Shown piece after piece: positions 25,232-34,543 of a stretch of DNA of 64,000 nt. The DNA is from JAIBJN01 sp963775505 (lineage in GTDB: Bacteria > Actinomycetota > Thermoleophilia > Gaiellales > Gaiellaceae). The translations under genes were made by a program, and so were the position numbers. The notes under the pieces are model-generated. The model ran no database searches. It saw only the letters and a program-made list of their open reading frames with translations, and was not told the DNA's origin. Where the stretch lies: positions 1 to 64,000 of the forward strand of contig CAVZIL010000003.1 in assembly GCA_963775505.1 (NCBI GenBank), read 5' to 3'. Each line of letters starts with the position of its first letter. Position 1 is the first letter of the stretch.

Positions 25232-26085
25232 TAGGCCGCCGTCGCCTCCTCCTTCTTGTCCCAGTAGCGGCGCAGGCCGGCGTACGACTGCCAGAAGGGG
25301 CCCGCCTGCTGGAAGAGCGCCGCGGTGGCGGGATCGGCCGCCGCGTCCACCTCGGCCTCGGCCGCCCGGATGAAGTCCTGCTCGGAGCCCTCCCGCGCGC
25401 GCTCGGCCCAGGTCCGCAGGGTCGCGCGGAGCTCCGCGAGGTGGAAAGCGGGGTCGTCGGCGACGCCGAAGTGCGCGAGCATGAGACGCTCGGCACCTCG
25501 CTCCTCGATGGCGTCGAGCGTCCGCTCCCACGCCTCGACGTCGATGTCCGGCGGCGGCGCCACCGGGGCCACGTAGCGCCCGGGCGGGATGCGCACGCCC
25601 GCGGCGTCGCCGGCGAAACAGGAGCCGTCGGGCGCGAGGAAGGAGACGTGGTGCGAGGCATGCCCGGGCGTCGGGAACGCCTCCAGGTCGAGGACGCGGT
25701 CGCCGAGAACCCTCACGTTCTGCTCGGGAACGGGCACCAGCTCGCCCCAGAGACGGTCGAAGTCGTCGCCGTACAGCCGCCGCGCGCTGCGCTCGAGGCG
25801 GACGGGGTCGACGACGTGCGGCGCCCCGATCTCGCTCACGTGCACGAGCAGGAGCGGGTTCTCCCGGACGAGCGAGCCCGCGGCGCCGGCGTGGTCGAGA
25901 TGGATGTGCGTGAGGACGAGATGGCGCAGGTCGCCGATCGCGAGCCCGTGCCGGTCGAGACCGCGCCGGAGGCCGTCCAGGCAGCTCGCGGGCCCGCAGT
26001 CGACGAGCGCGGGCTCCTCGCCCGCGAGCAGGTACGACCCGATGACGCGCTGACGGCCGAGGTGCTCGAGATCGAGGAGCTCCAC
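25231..26085 (-). CDS. MBL-fold metallo-hydrolase
   Basis: A 284-residue metallo-beta-lactamase fold protein. THIHLDHAGA is the HxHxDH metal motif, GHASHHVSFLAPDGSCFAGD gives the next His and the bridging Asp, and LAHFGV the last His. Members include glyoxalase II-like and lactonase-like enzymes; the C-terminal helical extension does not decide which. The GTG start at 26085 has TAGCGT 7 nt upstream. The TAG stop overlaps the end of repeat copy B. Confidence 0.88.
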   Translation of the reverse strand: MELLDLEHLGRQRVIGSYLLAGEEPALVDCGPASCLDGLRRGLDRHGLAIGDLRHLVLTHIHLDHAGAAGSLVRENPLLLVHVSEIGAPHVVDPVRLERSARRLYGDDFDRLWGELVPVPEQNVRVLGDRVLDLEAFPTPGHASHHVSFLAPDGSCFAGDAAGVRIPPGRYVAPVAPPPDIDVEAWERTLDAIEERGAERLMLAHFGVADDPAFHLAELRATLRTWAERAREGSEQDFIRAAEAEVDAAADPATAALFQQAGPFWQSYAGLRRYWDKKEEATAA

Positions 26086-26092
26086 GCCGGGA

Positions 26093-26098
26093 ACGCTA
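26093..26098 (-). promoter_or_regulatory. Putative -10 box for the MBL-fold gene
   Basis: TAGCGT on the minus strand, 7 nt before the GTG at 26085, no Shine-Dalgarno; same hexamer as before the PLP decarboxylase. Confidence 0.4.
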
Positions 26099-26112
26099 TC
26101 TCGACGGAGACG

Positions 26113-26538
26113 CTACTCGACGGTCAGCGTCCCCTCCATCCCTCCTTGCCGATGGCCCGGGATGTTGCAGAAGAAGACGTAGTCGCCGGGCTCGAGCGTC
26201 ACGGTGACCTCCGTCGAGCCCTCGGTGATCGTCTCGCTGACCGCGTCCTGGCTCTCGATCTCGACGTTGTGGGGAATGCCGGAGTCGTTCACGAGCTCGA
26301 TCGTGACCTCGCCCGCGGCGGCCGTGAGCTCGGTCTGGTCGAAGGAGAAGGCCCCGTTCGGGTCGGCCGTGAGCGTCAGGTGGGCGCCGCCGCCCTCCCC
26401 GGTCTCCTCGTGGGTCGTCGTGTCTTCGGCGGCCGGCTCCTCGGCCGCGGCATCGTCGTCGTCGTCCCCGCCGCAGGCCGAGACGGCGAGGGCGAGCGCG
26501 AGGACGGTGAAGAGCAGAAGCAACAGGCGTCGGGTCAT
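26113..26538 (-). CDS. Cupredoxin-domain lipoprotein
   Basis: A 141-residue exported protein. The lipobox VSAC follows the hydrophobic stretch, then an acidic linker (GGDDDDDAAAEEPAAED) and a single cupredoxin fold. Type 1 copper ligands are visible: His in SGIPHNVEI, Cys in YVFFCNIPGHRQGGM, then His and Met in the same loop. It would carry electrons at the outer face of the membrane. The ATG at 26538 overlaps the stop of the upstream membrane protein gene by four bases, so the two are coupled. Confidence 0.9.
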   Translation of the reverse strand: MTRRLLLLLFTVLALALAVSACGGDDDDDAAAEEPAAEDTTTHEETGEGGGAHLTLTADPNGAFSFDQTELTAAAGEVTIELVNDSGIPHNVEIESQDAVSETITEGSTEVTVTLEPGDYVFFCNIPGHRQGGMEGTLTVE

Positions 26539-27467
26539 GGGACTCCTTCCCTGGGTGGCTTTCCGAATCTACCTACGCTGTGCGCCGCGAAGTGGATGAG
26601 GAGAGCCGTCGCGATGATCGCCGCCCACGCCCACGAGGCTTCCGGCACCGTCATGCTCGGGATCCGGAGCGAGGTGGTGCCCCGCTTCACGAGCTGCTCG
26701 AGCCAGAAGTCCTCCAGGGCGAGGGCGAGCCCGTAGACGAGCATGAGCGAGACGTAGAAGCCCAGCGCCAGGCGAAGGGCTCGCGTTCTGAAATCCGAGA
26801 CGACGCGCGAGAGGGCCATCGCCGTCAACGCGAGCAGGATCCCGTCGAGGCCGTGGTGATGGCCCAGGTGCACGGCTCTGAGATGCGGCTCGCCCGGCTC
26901 GGGGAGCACCTCGTCGCTCATGAAGAACCCCAGGCCCGGCACCCGGGCCACGTAGACGCCGACGTCCGCGAAGAGCCACGGCAGCGCGACGAGGAGGAGC
27001 AGGACGGCGGTCACGACGCGGGCGACGTCCCAGGGCCCGCCGAACGGCCGCGAGGCGCCGATCCCGCCGCGGGCGAGGGCGAAGCCGGTCAGGACGAGCG
27101 CCACGAGGACGCCGAGAGCGGGCACGGCGTTGACGGGCTTCGCGTCGAGATCGGACTGCTCGACCACCCCCGGCCAGAAGACGACGGCGCAGAGCACGGC
27201 CGCGAGCGCGGCCACGACTGCGAGGCGGCCGCGCAGCCTCTCCGCGAGCACGGCGAGCAGCGCGATCGCGACGAGGGCAACCGGATAGTTCAGGAACACG
27301 AGCACCCGCCCGGCGCCGGCCGAGAGGCCTTCGCCGCTGACGTTGTAGAAGTCGGCGGGAGGCAGCCGCCAGTAGGTGATCAGGATGGCCACGGCGACGG
27401 CCCCGTAGAGGAGCCACGTCGCGAGGACCTCGGCCAGGCCGGGGCGCAGCGGGTCGAAGCGCTCCAA
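26535..27467 (-). CDS. Polytopic membrane protein of unknown function
   Basis: A 310-residue protein with seven or eight predicted membrane helices. An unusual HLRAVHLGHHHGLDG loop around residue 198 could bind metal or heme. EPGEPHLRAVH precedes it, and VARVPGLGFFMSDEVLPEPG lies in the same loop. It is translationally coupled to the cupredoxin lipoprotein downstream, which suggests a redox or copper-related membrane function, though that is inference. I do not recognise the family. Confidence 0.7.
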   Translation of the reverse strand: MERFDPLRPGLAEVLATWLLYGAVAVAILITYWRLPPADFYNVSGEGLSAGAGRVLVFLNYPVALVAIALLAVLAERLRGRLAVVAALAAVLCAVVFWPGVVEQSDLDAKPVNAVPALGVLVALVLTGFALARGGIGASRPFGGPWDVARVVTAVLLLLVALPWLFADVGVYVARVPGLGFFMSDEVLPEPGEPHLRAVHLGHHHGLDGILLALTAMALSRVVSDFRTRALRLALGFYVSLMLVYGLALALEDFWLEQLVKRGTTSLRIPSMTVPEASWAWAAIIATALLIHFAAHSVGRFGKPPREGVP

Positions 27468-27473
27468 CCCTCC

Positions 27474-27479
27474 TAGACT
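27474..27479 (+). promoter_or_regulatory. Putative -10 box for the cyclase-ATPase gene
   Basis: TAGACT, 8 nt before the ATG at 27488, with no Shine-Dalgarno. The same hexamer precedes the gene at 38811. Confidence 0.4.
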
Positions 27480-27487
27480 AGTCCCCT

Positions 27488-30400
27488 ATGTCCGAGTGCG
27501 CGTCCTGCGGCTTCGGCAACCGGCCGGGAGCGCTTTTCTGCGGCAGCTGCGGCGAGCAGCTCGGCCGTGCGTGCCCGGCCTGCGGCGAGATCGTCGCGCT
27601 CGAGCTCGGGTTCTGCACGAGTTGCGGCGCGGCGATGGCGCCCGCCGAGACCGAGCTGCCGATCGTCGAGGAGCGGAAGGTCGTCAGCGTCCTCTTCGCC
27701 GACCTCGTCGGCTTCACGGGCCGCGCCGAGCGGCTCGATCCGGAGGACGTCCGGCGCATGCTCGCGCCGTACCACTCCCGCGTGAAGTCCGAGCTCGAGA
27801 GCTACGGCGGCACGGTCGAGAAGTTCATCGGCGACGCGGTCGTCGCCCTCTTCGGGGCCCCGCTCGCGCACGAGGACGATCCGGAGCGGGCGGTCCGCGC
27901 GGCGGTGGCCGCCAGGGACGCGCTGGCCGAGCTGAACGCGGCAGACCCCACGCTCGGCCTGCGCGTTCGCATCGGCATCACGACCGGAGAGGCCATGATC
28001 GCCCTCTCGGCCCGGCCGCAGGAGGGCGAGGGAATGGCGACCGGCGACGTGGTCAACACGAGCTCCCGCCTGCAGGCTGCCGCGCCCGTCGACGGGATCC
28101 TCGTCGACGAGCCGACCTACCGGGCGACGGCGACCGCGATCGAGTACAGCGACGCGGAGCCCGTCCAGGCCAAGGGGAAGGCCGAGCCTGTGCCGGTCTG
28201 GGAGGTCGTCGCCCCGCGCACGCGCCTGGGCGTCGACATCGCGTTCAGGGGAGGCGCGGAGCTCGTCGGGCGGGAGGAGGAGCTCAGGCTCCTCCGCGAC
28301 GCGGTCGCTCGCGCCGAGCGAGAGCGCTCGCCGCAGCTCGTGACGCTCGTCGGCGCGCCGGGCATCGGCAAGAGCCGCCTGCTGTACGAGCTGTGGTCGG
28401 CCCTGGCCAGGGATCCGGCGGTCTTCGCCTACTGGCGCCAGGGGCGCTCGCTGCCGTACGGGGAAGGCGTGAGCTTCTGGGCGCTCGGGGAGATGGTCAA
28501 GGCGCAGGCGGGAATCCTCGAGTCCGACGAGTCCGAGGCCGCGGGCGACAAGCTGAGCACGGCCGTCGCCGCCCTCATCGGCGACGAGGCCGAAGCGCGT
28601 TGGGTCGGCGAGCACCTGCGCCCGCTGATCGGGCTCGCCGGATCGCCGCAGGACGCCGCCGACCGCCGCCGCGAGGCCTTCGGCGCCTGGCGCCGCTTCT
28701 TCGAGGCCCTGGCCGAGCAGCGGCCGCTCGTGCTCGTCTTCGAGGATCTCCAGTGGGCCGACGACGGACTGCTCGACTTCGTCGACCACCTCGTCGACTG
28801 GGCCTCCAACGTGCCGATCCTCGTCGTCTGCACCGCTCGACCCGAGCTGCTCGAGCGCCGGCCCGGCTGGGGAGGCGGCAAGCGGAGCTCGCTGACGGTC
28901 TCGCTCTCGCCGCTCGCCGACGAGGAGACCGAGCGCCTGATCCGCGCCCTGATCGCCGAGAAGTCCGTCGACGAACGTCGCGCCGGCACGCTTCTGGCCC
29001 GCGCCGGCGGGAACCCGCTCTACGCGGAGGAGTACGTGCGCATGCTCGCCGGGCCGGCCGCGAGCGACGACCTGCCGCTTCCCGACACCGTCCAGGGGAT
29101 CATCGCGGCGCGGCTCGACACCCTCGCGCCCGAGGAGAAGGCCCTCCTCCAGGACGCGGCGGTCGTGGGCAAGGTCTTCTGGGTCGGAGCGCTCGCAGCG
29201 GTCAGCGCCCGCCCGCGGGAGCAGGTCGACGAGGGGCTGCTGAGGCTCGAGCGGAAGGAGTTCGTCAGGCGCGAGCGGCGTTCCTCGGTGGCGGGCGAGA
29301 CTGCGTTCGTCTTCCGGCACGTCCTCGTTCGCGACGTGGCCTACGCGCAGATCCCGCGGGCGCGGCGGGCCGAGACGCACAGGCTCGCGGCCGAGTGGCT
29401 GGAGAGCCTCGCCGGGGACCGGGCCGAGGACCTCGCCGACCTGATCGCGCACCACTACCTGAGCGCGCTCCAGTTCGCGCGCGCCGCGGGGCTGGCCCTT
29501 GGCGACCTTCCCGACCGGGCGCGGCACGCCCTGCGCGAGGCCGGCGACCGCGCGCTCGCGCTCTCCGCCTACGCGGCCGCCGTGCGCTTCTACCGGGAGG
29601 CCCTTGCCTCGTGGCCCGAGGGCGACGCGGAGCGGCCGACGCTCCTCCTGCGCTACGGACAGGCGCTGTTCCGCTCGGAAGGAACCGGCGCCGACACGCT
29701 CGCGCAGGCCGCCGCCGAGCTCCTGGACGCCGACGACGTCGAGCTCGCAGCGGAGGGGGAGGTGCTGCTCGCCGACCTGCTCCTGAGCGTGCAGGGGAGA
29801 ACCGACGAGTCGGTGGCGCACCTCGAGCACGCCGTTTCGCTCCTGGCCGAGCGACCGTCATCGCGGTCGAAGGTGCGAGTTCTCGCCGGGCGAGCGCACG
29901 CTCACCTCGCCCTCGACGAGGCGGAGGACGCGGTCGCGGCGGCGCGTGAAGCCCTGCGGATGGCCGACGAGCTCGACCTGGACGAGCTTCGCTCGCACAC
30001 GCTGTCGACGCTCGGATTCGCACGAGTGATGACCGGCGACCTCGACGGCCTGCACGACCTGCGCCAGAGCGTCGACCTCGCGGCCGCCGCCAAGTCGCCC
30101 CAGGCCGCACGCGGCCTCAACCTCCTCGCCTCTGTGACCGCCGAGCTCGGCGACCTGGCACAGGCGTTCGAGCTCTACGGGGAGAGCCGCCGCGTCGCGG
30201 AGCGCTTCGGCGACGCGCCCGTCCTCCGCTGGCTCGACGTGGAGGCCATGTACGAGCGCTACTGGCGCGGGGACTGGGACGGCGCGGTCGAGATCGGCGC
30301 CGGCCTCGCGGCCGAGAGCACCGATGGGGGCGGCCCGCAGCACGAGCTCGACGTCCTGCTCATCGGCGCGAAGATCGCCCTGGCGCGCCGCGGCCCCGAG

Positions 30401-30910
30401 CAGGCGCTGGAGGACGCGGAACGGGCGCTCGAGCTGGCACGAGGCGTCGGCGCTCCGCAGATTCTCTTTCCGGCGCTCGCGTTCGACGCACATGCGCTCG
30501 CCGCGGCCGGGCGGGCGGACGAGGGCGCTCGGGCGGCGGACGAGCTGGTGCGGCTGTGGCTCGACGAGGGGCGCGGGCTCTCGCTGGCCTCGTTCTGGCT
30601 GGCCGACCTCGCCTTTGCGCTCGCGGAGCTCGATCGCGCCGTCGAGCTGGCGGGCGCCGCGGCGCGGGCGCGCACCCACACGCGCTGGCTCGACGCAGCC
30701 GGGGCCGTCGCGGAGGGGGACTGGCCGCGGGCGGCGGGCGTCTTCGCCGGCATCGGGTCGCTCCCGGACGAGGCGCTGGCGCGGGCGAAGGCCGCGGCCG
30801 CCCTCGAGGCGGCCGGACGCTCAGCCGAGGCCGGCGAGCAGCTTCGCCGAGCGACGGCCTTCTTCGCGGACGTCGGCGCAGCCGCGCAGGCTCACGCCCC
30901 CGCCAAGTAA
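27488..30910 (+). CDS. Zinc ribbon - nucleotide cyclase - AAA ATPase - TPR protein
   Basis: A 1140-residue multidomain regulator. Residues 1-50 hold two zinc-ribbon Cys pairs (CASCGFGNRPGALFCGSCG and CPACGEIVALELGFCTSCG). Residues about 60-240 are a class III cyclase domain with VLFADLVGFT and EKFIGDAVVALFG carrying the two metal-binding Asp, then GDVVNTSSRLQ. A nucleotide-binding ATPase follows, Walker A GAPGIGKS near residue 288 and Walker B LVLVFEDLQWADD. The C-terminal half is TPR-like helices. Such proteins sense signals through the TPR/ATPase part and make cAMP or cGMP, or may act without cyclase activity. The zinc ribbons at the N-terminus are typical of this actinobacterial/proteobacterial group. 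Confidence 0.88.
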   Translation: MSECASCGFGNRPGALFCGSCGEQLGRACPACGEIVALELGFCTSCGAAMAPAETELPIVEERKVVSVLFADLVGFTGRAERLDPEDVRRMLAPYHSRVKSELESYGGTVEKFIGDAVVALFGAPLAHEDDPERAVRAAVAARDALAELNAADPTLGLRVRIGITTGEAMIALSARPQEGEGMATGDVVNTSSRLQAAAPVDGILVDEPTYRATATAIEYSDAEPVQAKGKAEPVPVWEVVAPRTRLGVDIAFRGGAELVGREEELRLLRDAVARAERERSPQLVTLVGAPGIGKSRLLYELWSALARDPAVFAYWRQGRSLPYGEGVSFWALGEMVKAQAGILESDESEAAGDKLSTAVAALIGDEAEARWVGEHLRPLIGLAGSPQDAADRRREAFGAWRRFFEALAEQRPLVLVFEDLQWADDGLLDFVDHLVDWASNVPILVVCTARPELLERRPGWGGGKRSSLTVSLSPLADEETERLIRALIAEKSVDERRAGTLLARAGGNPLYAEEYVRMLAGPAASDDLPLPDTVQGIIAARLDTLAPEEKALLQDAAVVGKVFWVGALAAVSARPREQVDEGLLRLERKEFVRRERRSSVAGETAFVFRHVLVRDVAYAQIPRARRAETHRLAAEWLESLAGDRAEDLADLIAHHYLSALQFARAAGLALGDLPDRARHALREAGDRALALSAYAAAVRFYREALASWPEGDAERPTLLLRYGQALFRSEGTGADTLAQAAAELLDADDVELAAEGEVLLADLLLSVQGRTDESVAHLEHAVSLLAERPSSRSKVRVLAGRAHAHLALDEAEDAVAAAREALRMADELDLDELRSHTLSTLGFARVMTGDLDGLHDLRQSVDLAAAAKSPQAARGLNLLASVTAELGDLAQAFELYGESRRVAERFGDAPVLRWLDVEAMYERYWRGDWDGAVEIGAGLAAESTDGGGPQHELDVLLIGAKIALARRGPEQALEDAERALELARGVGAPQILFPALAFDAHALAAAGRADEGARAADELVRLWLDEGRGLSLASFWLADLAFALAELDRAVELAGAAARARTHTRWLDAAGAVAEGDWPRAAGVFAGIGSLPDEALARAKAAAALEAAGRSAEAGEQLRRATAFFADVGAAAQAHAPAK

Positions 30911-30934
30911 CACGGCGCTACCTGACGACGCCGG

Positions 30935-31201
30935 CTAGCCCCCTCGCCTGGGTCCCCCCTCCGCCTCGGCCGGGCTCTTGAGGACGATGCCGGCCTCGCC
31001 GGCAACGGCCTTGAGCGCCTTCCGCAGCTTCTTCGGATCCTTCACCTTGGACATGTTGACGAGCACGAAGTACTTGCCCTTCTCGTCCAGGCCGACGAAG
31101 AGAACCCTGCCGCCGTGGGCCCTGACCGTCTTCCGGATCTTGGCGTCGTTCGCCCGCGGCCCTGTCGCGCCCGGGCTCACGCGGAACCAGTGATGTGGCA
31201 T
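30935..31201 (-). CDS. Small basic protein of unknown function
   Basis: An 88-residue frame with RVLFVGLDEKGKYFVLVNM then a lysine-rich helix SKVKDPKKLRKALKAV. GGAGGAGGG lies 5-6 bases before the ATG, which supports translation. No known domain is recognised. It lies convergent with the cyclase gene and 25 bp from its stop, and divergent from the GGDEF/HD-GYP gene. Confidence 0.6.
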   Translation of the reverse strand: MPHHWFRVSPGATGPRANDAKIRKTVRAHGGRVLFVGLDEKGKYFVLVNMSKVKDPKKLRKALKAVAGEAGIVLKSPAEAEGGPRRGG

Positions 31202-31378
31202 CCGTTACCCTCCTCCGTCTTCCAGCCGGGCATCCTTGCACACCGAAGCGGCAGGGGCGAGGAGCCCTGAACAGGAGACTAATCCCCCTTTCGAGTGAGG
31301 GATGCGGCCTGAGAGCCGAGTTGAATTTGATCTTGGCTTCCGTCGGGGGAGCCGCGAAGAGGAGGTACCTGCGGCCGC

Positions 31379-34096
31379 GTGGAACTCAGAGAGGTGAACA
31401 GCCTGGTTCCCGAGGCGACCCAGGCGACGCCGCCCCCCTCGCCTCCCGCCCGCGCGGACGGGCTCGTCGACTCCTATCGGCGGCTCGCTGACGTCTTCCA
31501 CGAGGTTCTCTCCGAGCAGACGCACTCGACCGTCCTCGAGCGGATCGCGGACTCGCTCGCCGCCGTGATCCCCTACGACGCCTTCACGATCTACCAGGCC
31601 GACGAGGCGCGACGCCTGCTCATCCCCGTGATGGCCCGCGACCGCTGGGCCGACGAGATCATGAGCGACCGCCCGGTGCTCGGCGAGGGCATCACCGGCT
31701 GGGCGATCGACCACGGCGAGCCGCAGCTCGTCAACGAGGCCCACCTCGACCCGCGCGTGAAGACCGTCCCCGGCACGCCCGACGAGCCCGAGGCGCTCAT
31801 CTCCGTACCGCTCGTCGCCCGCGGCGCGGTCAAGGGCGCGCTGAACGTCTACCGGCTGGGCGAGGGCGCGAGCTTCTCCGAGGAGGAGTTCGAGCTGGCG
31901 AAGCGCTTCGGCGACGCCGCCGCCCTGGCCCTCGACAACGCGCAGGTGCGGGCGGCGCTCGAGCTGCAGGCGCAGACCGACTCGCTCACGGGCCTCTACA
32001 ACCACCGCTACTTCCACGAGCGCCTCCGCTCCGAGCTGAACCGCGCGAGCCGCACCCACGACTCCATCGCCGTGCTCATGCTCGACATCGACGACTTCAA
32101 GCGCGTCAACGACATCCACGGCCACGGCAGCGGCGACCTCGTGCTCGTCGAGCTCGCCGACCTCCTGCGGGGGCTCGTACGGGCCTCGGACGTCGTCTGC
32201 CGGCTCGGAGGCGAGGAGTTCGGCGTGATCATGGCCTCCTGCGACGCAGGCGACGCGCTCGGGCTCGCCCGTCGGATCGTGGACACGCTCGGCGAGGCGC
32301 AGATCGAGCCCGCCGGTCGGCTCAGCATGTCCATCGGCATCGCGCAGGGGCCGGAGCACGCCATGAACCCGCGCGAGCTCGTCGCCTGCGCGGAGATCGC
32401 GATGATGACCGCAAAGGCCCGCGGGAAGGATCAGGCCGTCCTCTTCGAGGAGGAGGCGGGCGAGCGCCCGGAGCCGCTGGCGACGGGCCGAGACGTCCGC
32501 TCGATCGCGCACCTGAAGATGCTCCAGAGCCTGGCGGGCAAGCTCAACCGGCTGAACGACGTCCGCGAGATCGGCGCCGCGATCGTCAACGAGCTGCGCA
32601 TGCTCGTCGACTACCACAGCTGTCGCCTGTACGTCGTCGACGGCGACGAGCTCGTCCCGGTCGCCTGGCGCGGCGACCTCGATCCCCACGCGGACGAGAG
32701 CGTCGAAGCGCTCACCTGCGGGATCGGCGAGGGCATCACCGGCCGGGTGGCAGAGAGCGGCGAGTCGATCCTCCTGGCGAACGCGCTGGACTGCGACTAC
32801 GCCGTCACGATCCCGGGCACGGAGGACGTCGACGAGTCGATCATCGCGGTTCCGCTCAACTACGGCACCCGCGTGATCGGGGCGGTCGTCGTCTCCAAGC
32901 TCGGCGTCGGCCAGTTCGACGAAGACGACGTCCGGCTGCTGGAGGTCCTCGGCGGCCACGCCTCCGTCGCGCTCGAGAACGCACGCCTCTACGAGGCCGA
33001 GCGCCTCGAGGCGAGACGGGCGAGGACGTCGCTCGAGATCTCGAACGCGCTCCTCGACTTCAGCCGCCGCCTCGCGCTGGCCGGGTCCCTCGACGAGGTG
33101 CTCGAGCGCGCGGTCGAGCTGGCCGCCCGGCTGCTCGACAAGCCCCGCTCCTCGGTCTGGCTGCAGGACCGGGCCGGCGAGGACCTCGTCGCCCGCGCGC
33201 TCTACGGCTACGACTGGCGCGACGCGGCGATCCTGAGCGGAATCGTCCTCCCGGACGAGCGCGCCCGCGAGATCCTCGGCGGCGACGAGCCCTTCCAGCT
33301 CGAAGCGGCGAGGTTCCCCGTGCGCGGAGCCGCCGAGCTTGGGCACGGGCTGATCGCGGTGGCCCCGCTGCGGCTCGACGGCGACCGGCTCGGCTGCATC
33401 GCCGTCCGCACGGGGCGCGAGGGCGGCGCCTTCGACGAGCGCAGCATGCGCCTCCTCGCCGGCGTCGCGCACCAGGTGAAGCTGGCGGTCGCAAACGCGG
33501 CGAGCTACGAGAGCCTCGAGCGGACGTTCCTCTCCACGGTCGAGGCGCTCGCCAACGCCCTCGAGGCGAACGACGAGTACACGTCCTCGCACGCGCGGTG
33601 GATCACCGACATGGCCCTCCACGTCGGGCGCGAGCTGGGGATGGATCCCAAGGCGCTCAAGCGCCTCGAGCTCGGCGCCCTCTTCCACGACATCGGCAAG
33701 ATCGGCGTCCCCGAGGCGATCCTCGCCAAGCCGGGGCCGCTCTCCGACGAGGAGTGGAAGGTCGTCAGGCTTCACCCGGAGCTCGGTGCGGGCATCCTCG
33801 CCCCGATCGAGCGGCTCGAGCAGGTCTGCGAGATCGTTCGCCACTGCCACGAGCACTGGGACGGCAGCGGCTACCCGACCGGGCTCGCCGGCGAGGAGAT
33901 CCCGCTCGAGTCCCGCGTCATCCTCGTCTGCGACGCCTACCACGCCATGACGACCGACCGCCCGTACCGCGGACGGCTCCCGGTCGAGGAGGCGTGCCGG
34001 CGGCTCCGCGAGGCGGCGGGCACCCAGTTCGACCCGCAGGTCGTCGAGGTCTTCCTCGCGCTCGACGCCCCCGCGCTAGCCGGCCGCGCCGCCTAG
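31379..34096 (+). CDS. GAF-GGDEF-GAF-GAF-HD-GYP c-di-GMP signalling protein
   Basis: A 905-residue cytoplasmic sensor. A GAF domain (about 40-190) precedes a GGDEF domain with active site GGEEF at residues 277-281 and an inhibitory RxxD (RASD) five residues before it. Two further GAF-like domains follow. The C-terminal HD-GYP phosphodiesterase has LFHDIGKIGVPEAIL near residue 770, HLYPELG-type LHPELGAGIL, HCHEHWDGSGYPTG and DAYHAMTTDRPYR. Both synthesis and breakdown of c-di-GMP are therefore possible in one chain. GTG at 31379 is preferred because GAGGAGGT lies upstream; a second GTG five codons on is possible. No membrane segment is seen. Confidence 0.9.
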   Translation: MELREVNSLVPEATQATPPPSPPARADGLVDSYRRLADVFHEVLSEQTHSTVLERIADSLAAVIPYDAFTIYQADEARRLLIPVMARDRWADEIMSDRPVLGEGITGWAIDHGEPQLVNEAHLDPRVKTVPGTPDEPEALISVPLVARGAVKGALNVYRLGEGASFSEEEFELAKRFGDAAALALDNAQVRAALELQAQTDSLTGLYNHRYFHERLRSELNRASRTHDSIAVLMLDIDDFKRVNDIHGHGSGDLVLVELADLLRGLVRASDVVCRLGGEEFGVIMASCDAGDALGLARRIVDTLGEAQIEPAGRLSMSIGIAQGPEHAMNPRELVACAEIAMMTAKARGKDQAVLFEEEAGERPEPLATGRDVRSIAHLKMLQSLAGKLNRLNDVREIGAAIVNELRMLVDYHSCRLYVVDGDELVPVAWRGDLDPHADESVEALTCGIGEGITGRVAESGESILLANALDCDYAVTIPGTEDVDESIIAVPLNYGTRVIGAVVVSKLGVGQFDEDDVRLLEVLGGHASVALENARLYEAERLEARRARTSLEISNALLDFSRRLALAGSLDEVLERAVELAARLLDKPRSSVWLQDRAGEDLVARALYGYDWRDAAILSGIVLPDERAREILGGDEPFQLEAARFPVRGAAELGHGLIAVAPLRLDGDRLGCIAVRTGREGGAFDERSMRLLAGVAHQVKLAVANAASYESLERTFLSTVEALANALEANDEYTSSHARWITDMALHVGRELGMDPKALKRLELGALFHDIGKIGVPEAILAKPGPLSDEEWKVVRLHPELGAGILAPIERLEQVCEIVRHCHEHWDGSGYPTGLAGEEIPLESRVILVCDAYHAMTTDRPYRGRLPVEEACRRLREAAGTQFDPQVVEVFLALDAPALAGRAA

Positions 34097-34543
34097 TTCC
34101 ACCTTCTGGATCGTCACCGGCTCGAGCGGGCGGTCGCCGGCATCGCGGTCGACCTCCGAGATGGCGTCGACCACGTCCATTCCCTCGGTGACGCGGCCGA
34201 AGACGGTGTGCTTGCCGTCCAGCCAGGGTGCGGCCTCGGTGGTGACGATGAAGAACTGGCTCCCGTTCGTGTTCGGGCCGCGGTTGGCCATGGCCAGGGC
34301 GCCGCGGACGACGCGGTGCTCGTTGTCCTCGTCCTCGAACTCGTAGCCGGGGCCGCCGGTGCCGTCCCCGTCCGGGCAGCCGCCCTGGATCATGAAGTCG
34401 GGAATGACGCGGTGGAAAGTGATGCCGTCGTAGAAGCCGTCGCGCGAGAGCTTCGTGAAGTTTTCGACGGTCTTGGGCGCGTCCCCGTCCAAGAGCTCGA
34501 CGACGACGGGGCCGTGTGTAGTGTGGATCGTCGCTTCTGTCAT
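34076..34543 (-). CDS. Cyclophilin-type peptidyl-prolyl isomerase
   Basis: A 155-residue cytoplasmic cyclophilin. FHRVIPDFMIQGGCPDGDG holds the catalytic Arg, and ALAMANRGPNTNGSQFFI, WLDGKHTVFGRVTEGMDVV are family signatures. There is no signal peptide. It overlaps the opposing GGDEF/HD-GYP gene by 21 bp at the 3' ends. Its ATG shares the CATG tetramer with the ATG of the divergent gene at 34542. Confidence 0.93.
   Translation of the reverse strand: MTEATIHTTHGPVVVELLDGDAPKTVENFTKLSRDGFYDGITFHRVIPDFMIQGGCPDGDGTGGPGYEFEDEDNEHRVVRGALAMANRGPNTNGSQFFIVTTEAAPWLDGKHTVFGRVTEGMDVVDAISEVDRDAGDRPLEPVTIQKVELGGAAG

Noticed and set aside
27473..29830. 785-residue minus-strand frame
   Set aside because: Antisense to the cyclase-ATPase gene, whose zinc ribbon, cyclase and Walker motifs are unambiguous.
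31202..31378. Possible riboswitch before the c-di-GMP enzyme gene
   Set aside because: I looked for the conserved blocks of c-di-GMP-I/II and ydaO classes and saw none; only a ribosome-binding site is clear.
31205..33943. 912-residue minus-strand frame
   Set aside because: It is the exact shadow of the GAF-GGDEF-HD-GYP gene, with the low-complexity Asp/Val/Glu/Arg composition of reversed GC-rich codons and no recognisable domain.
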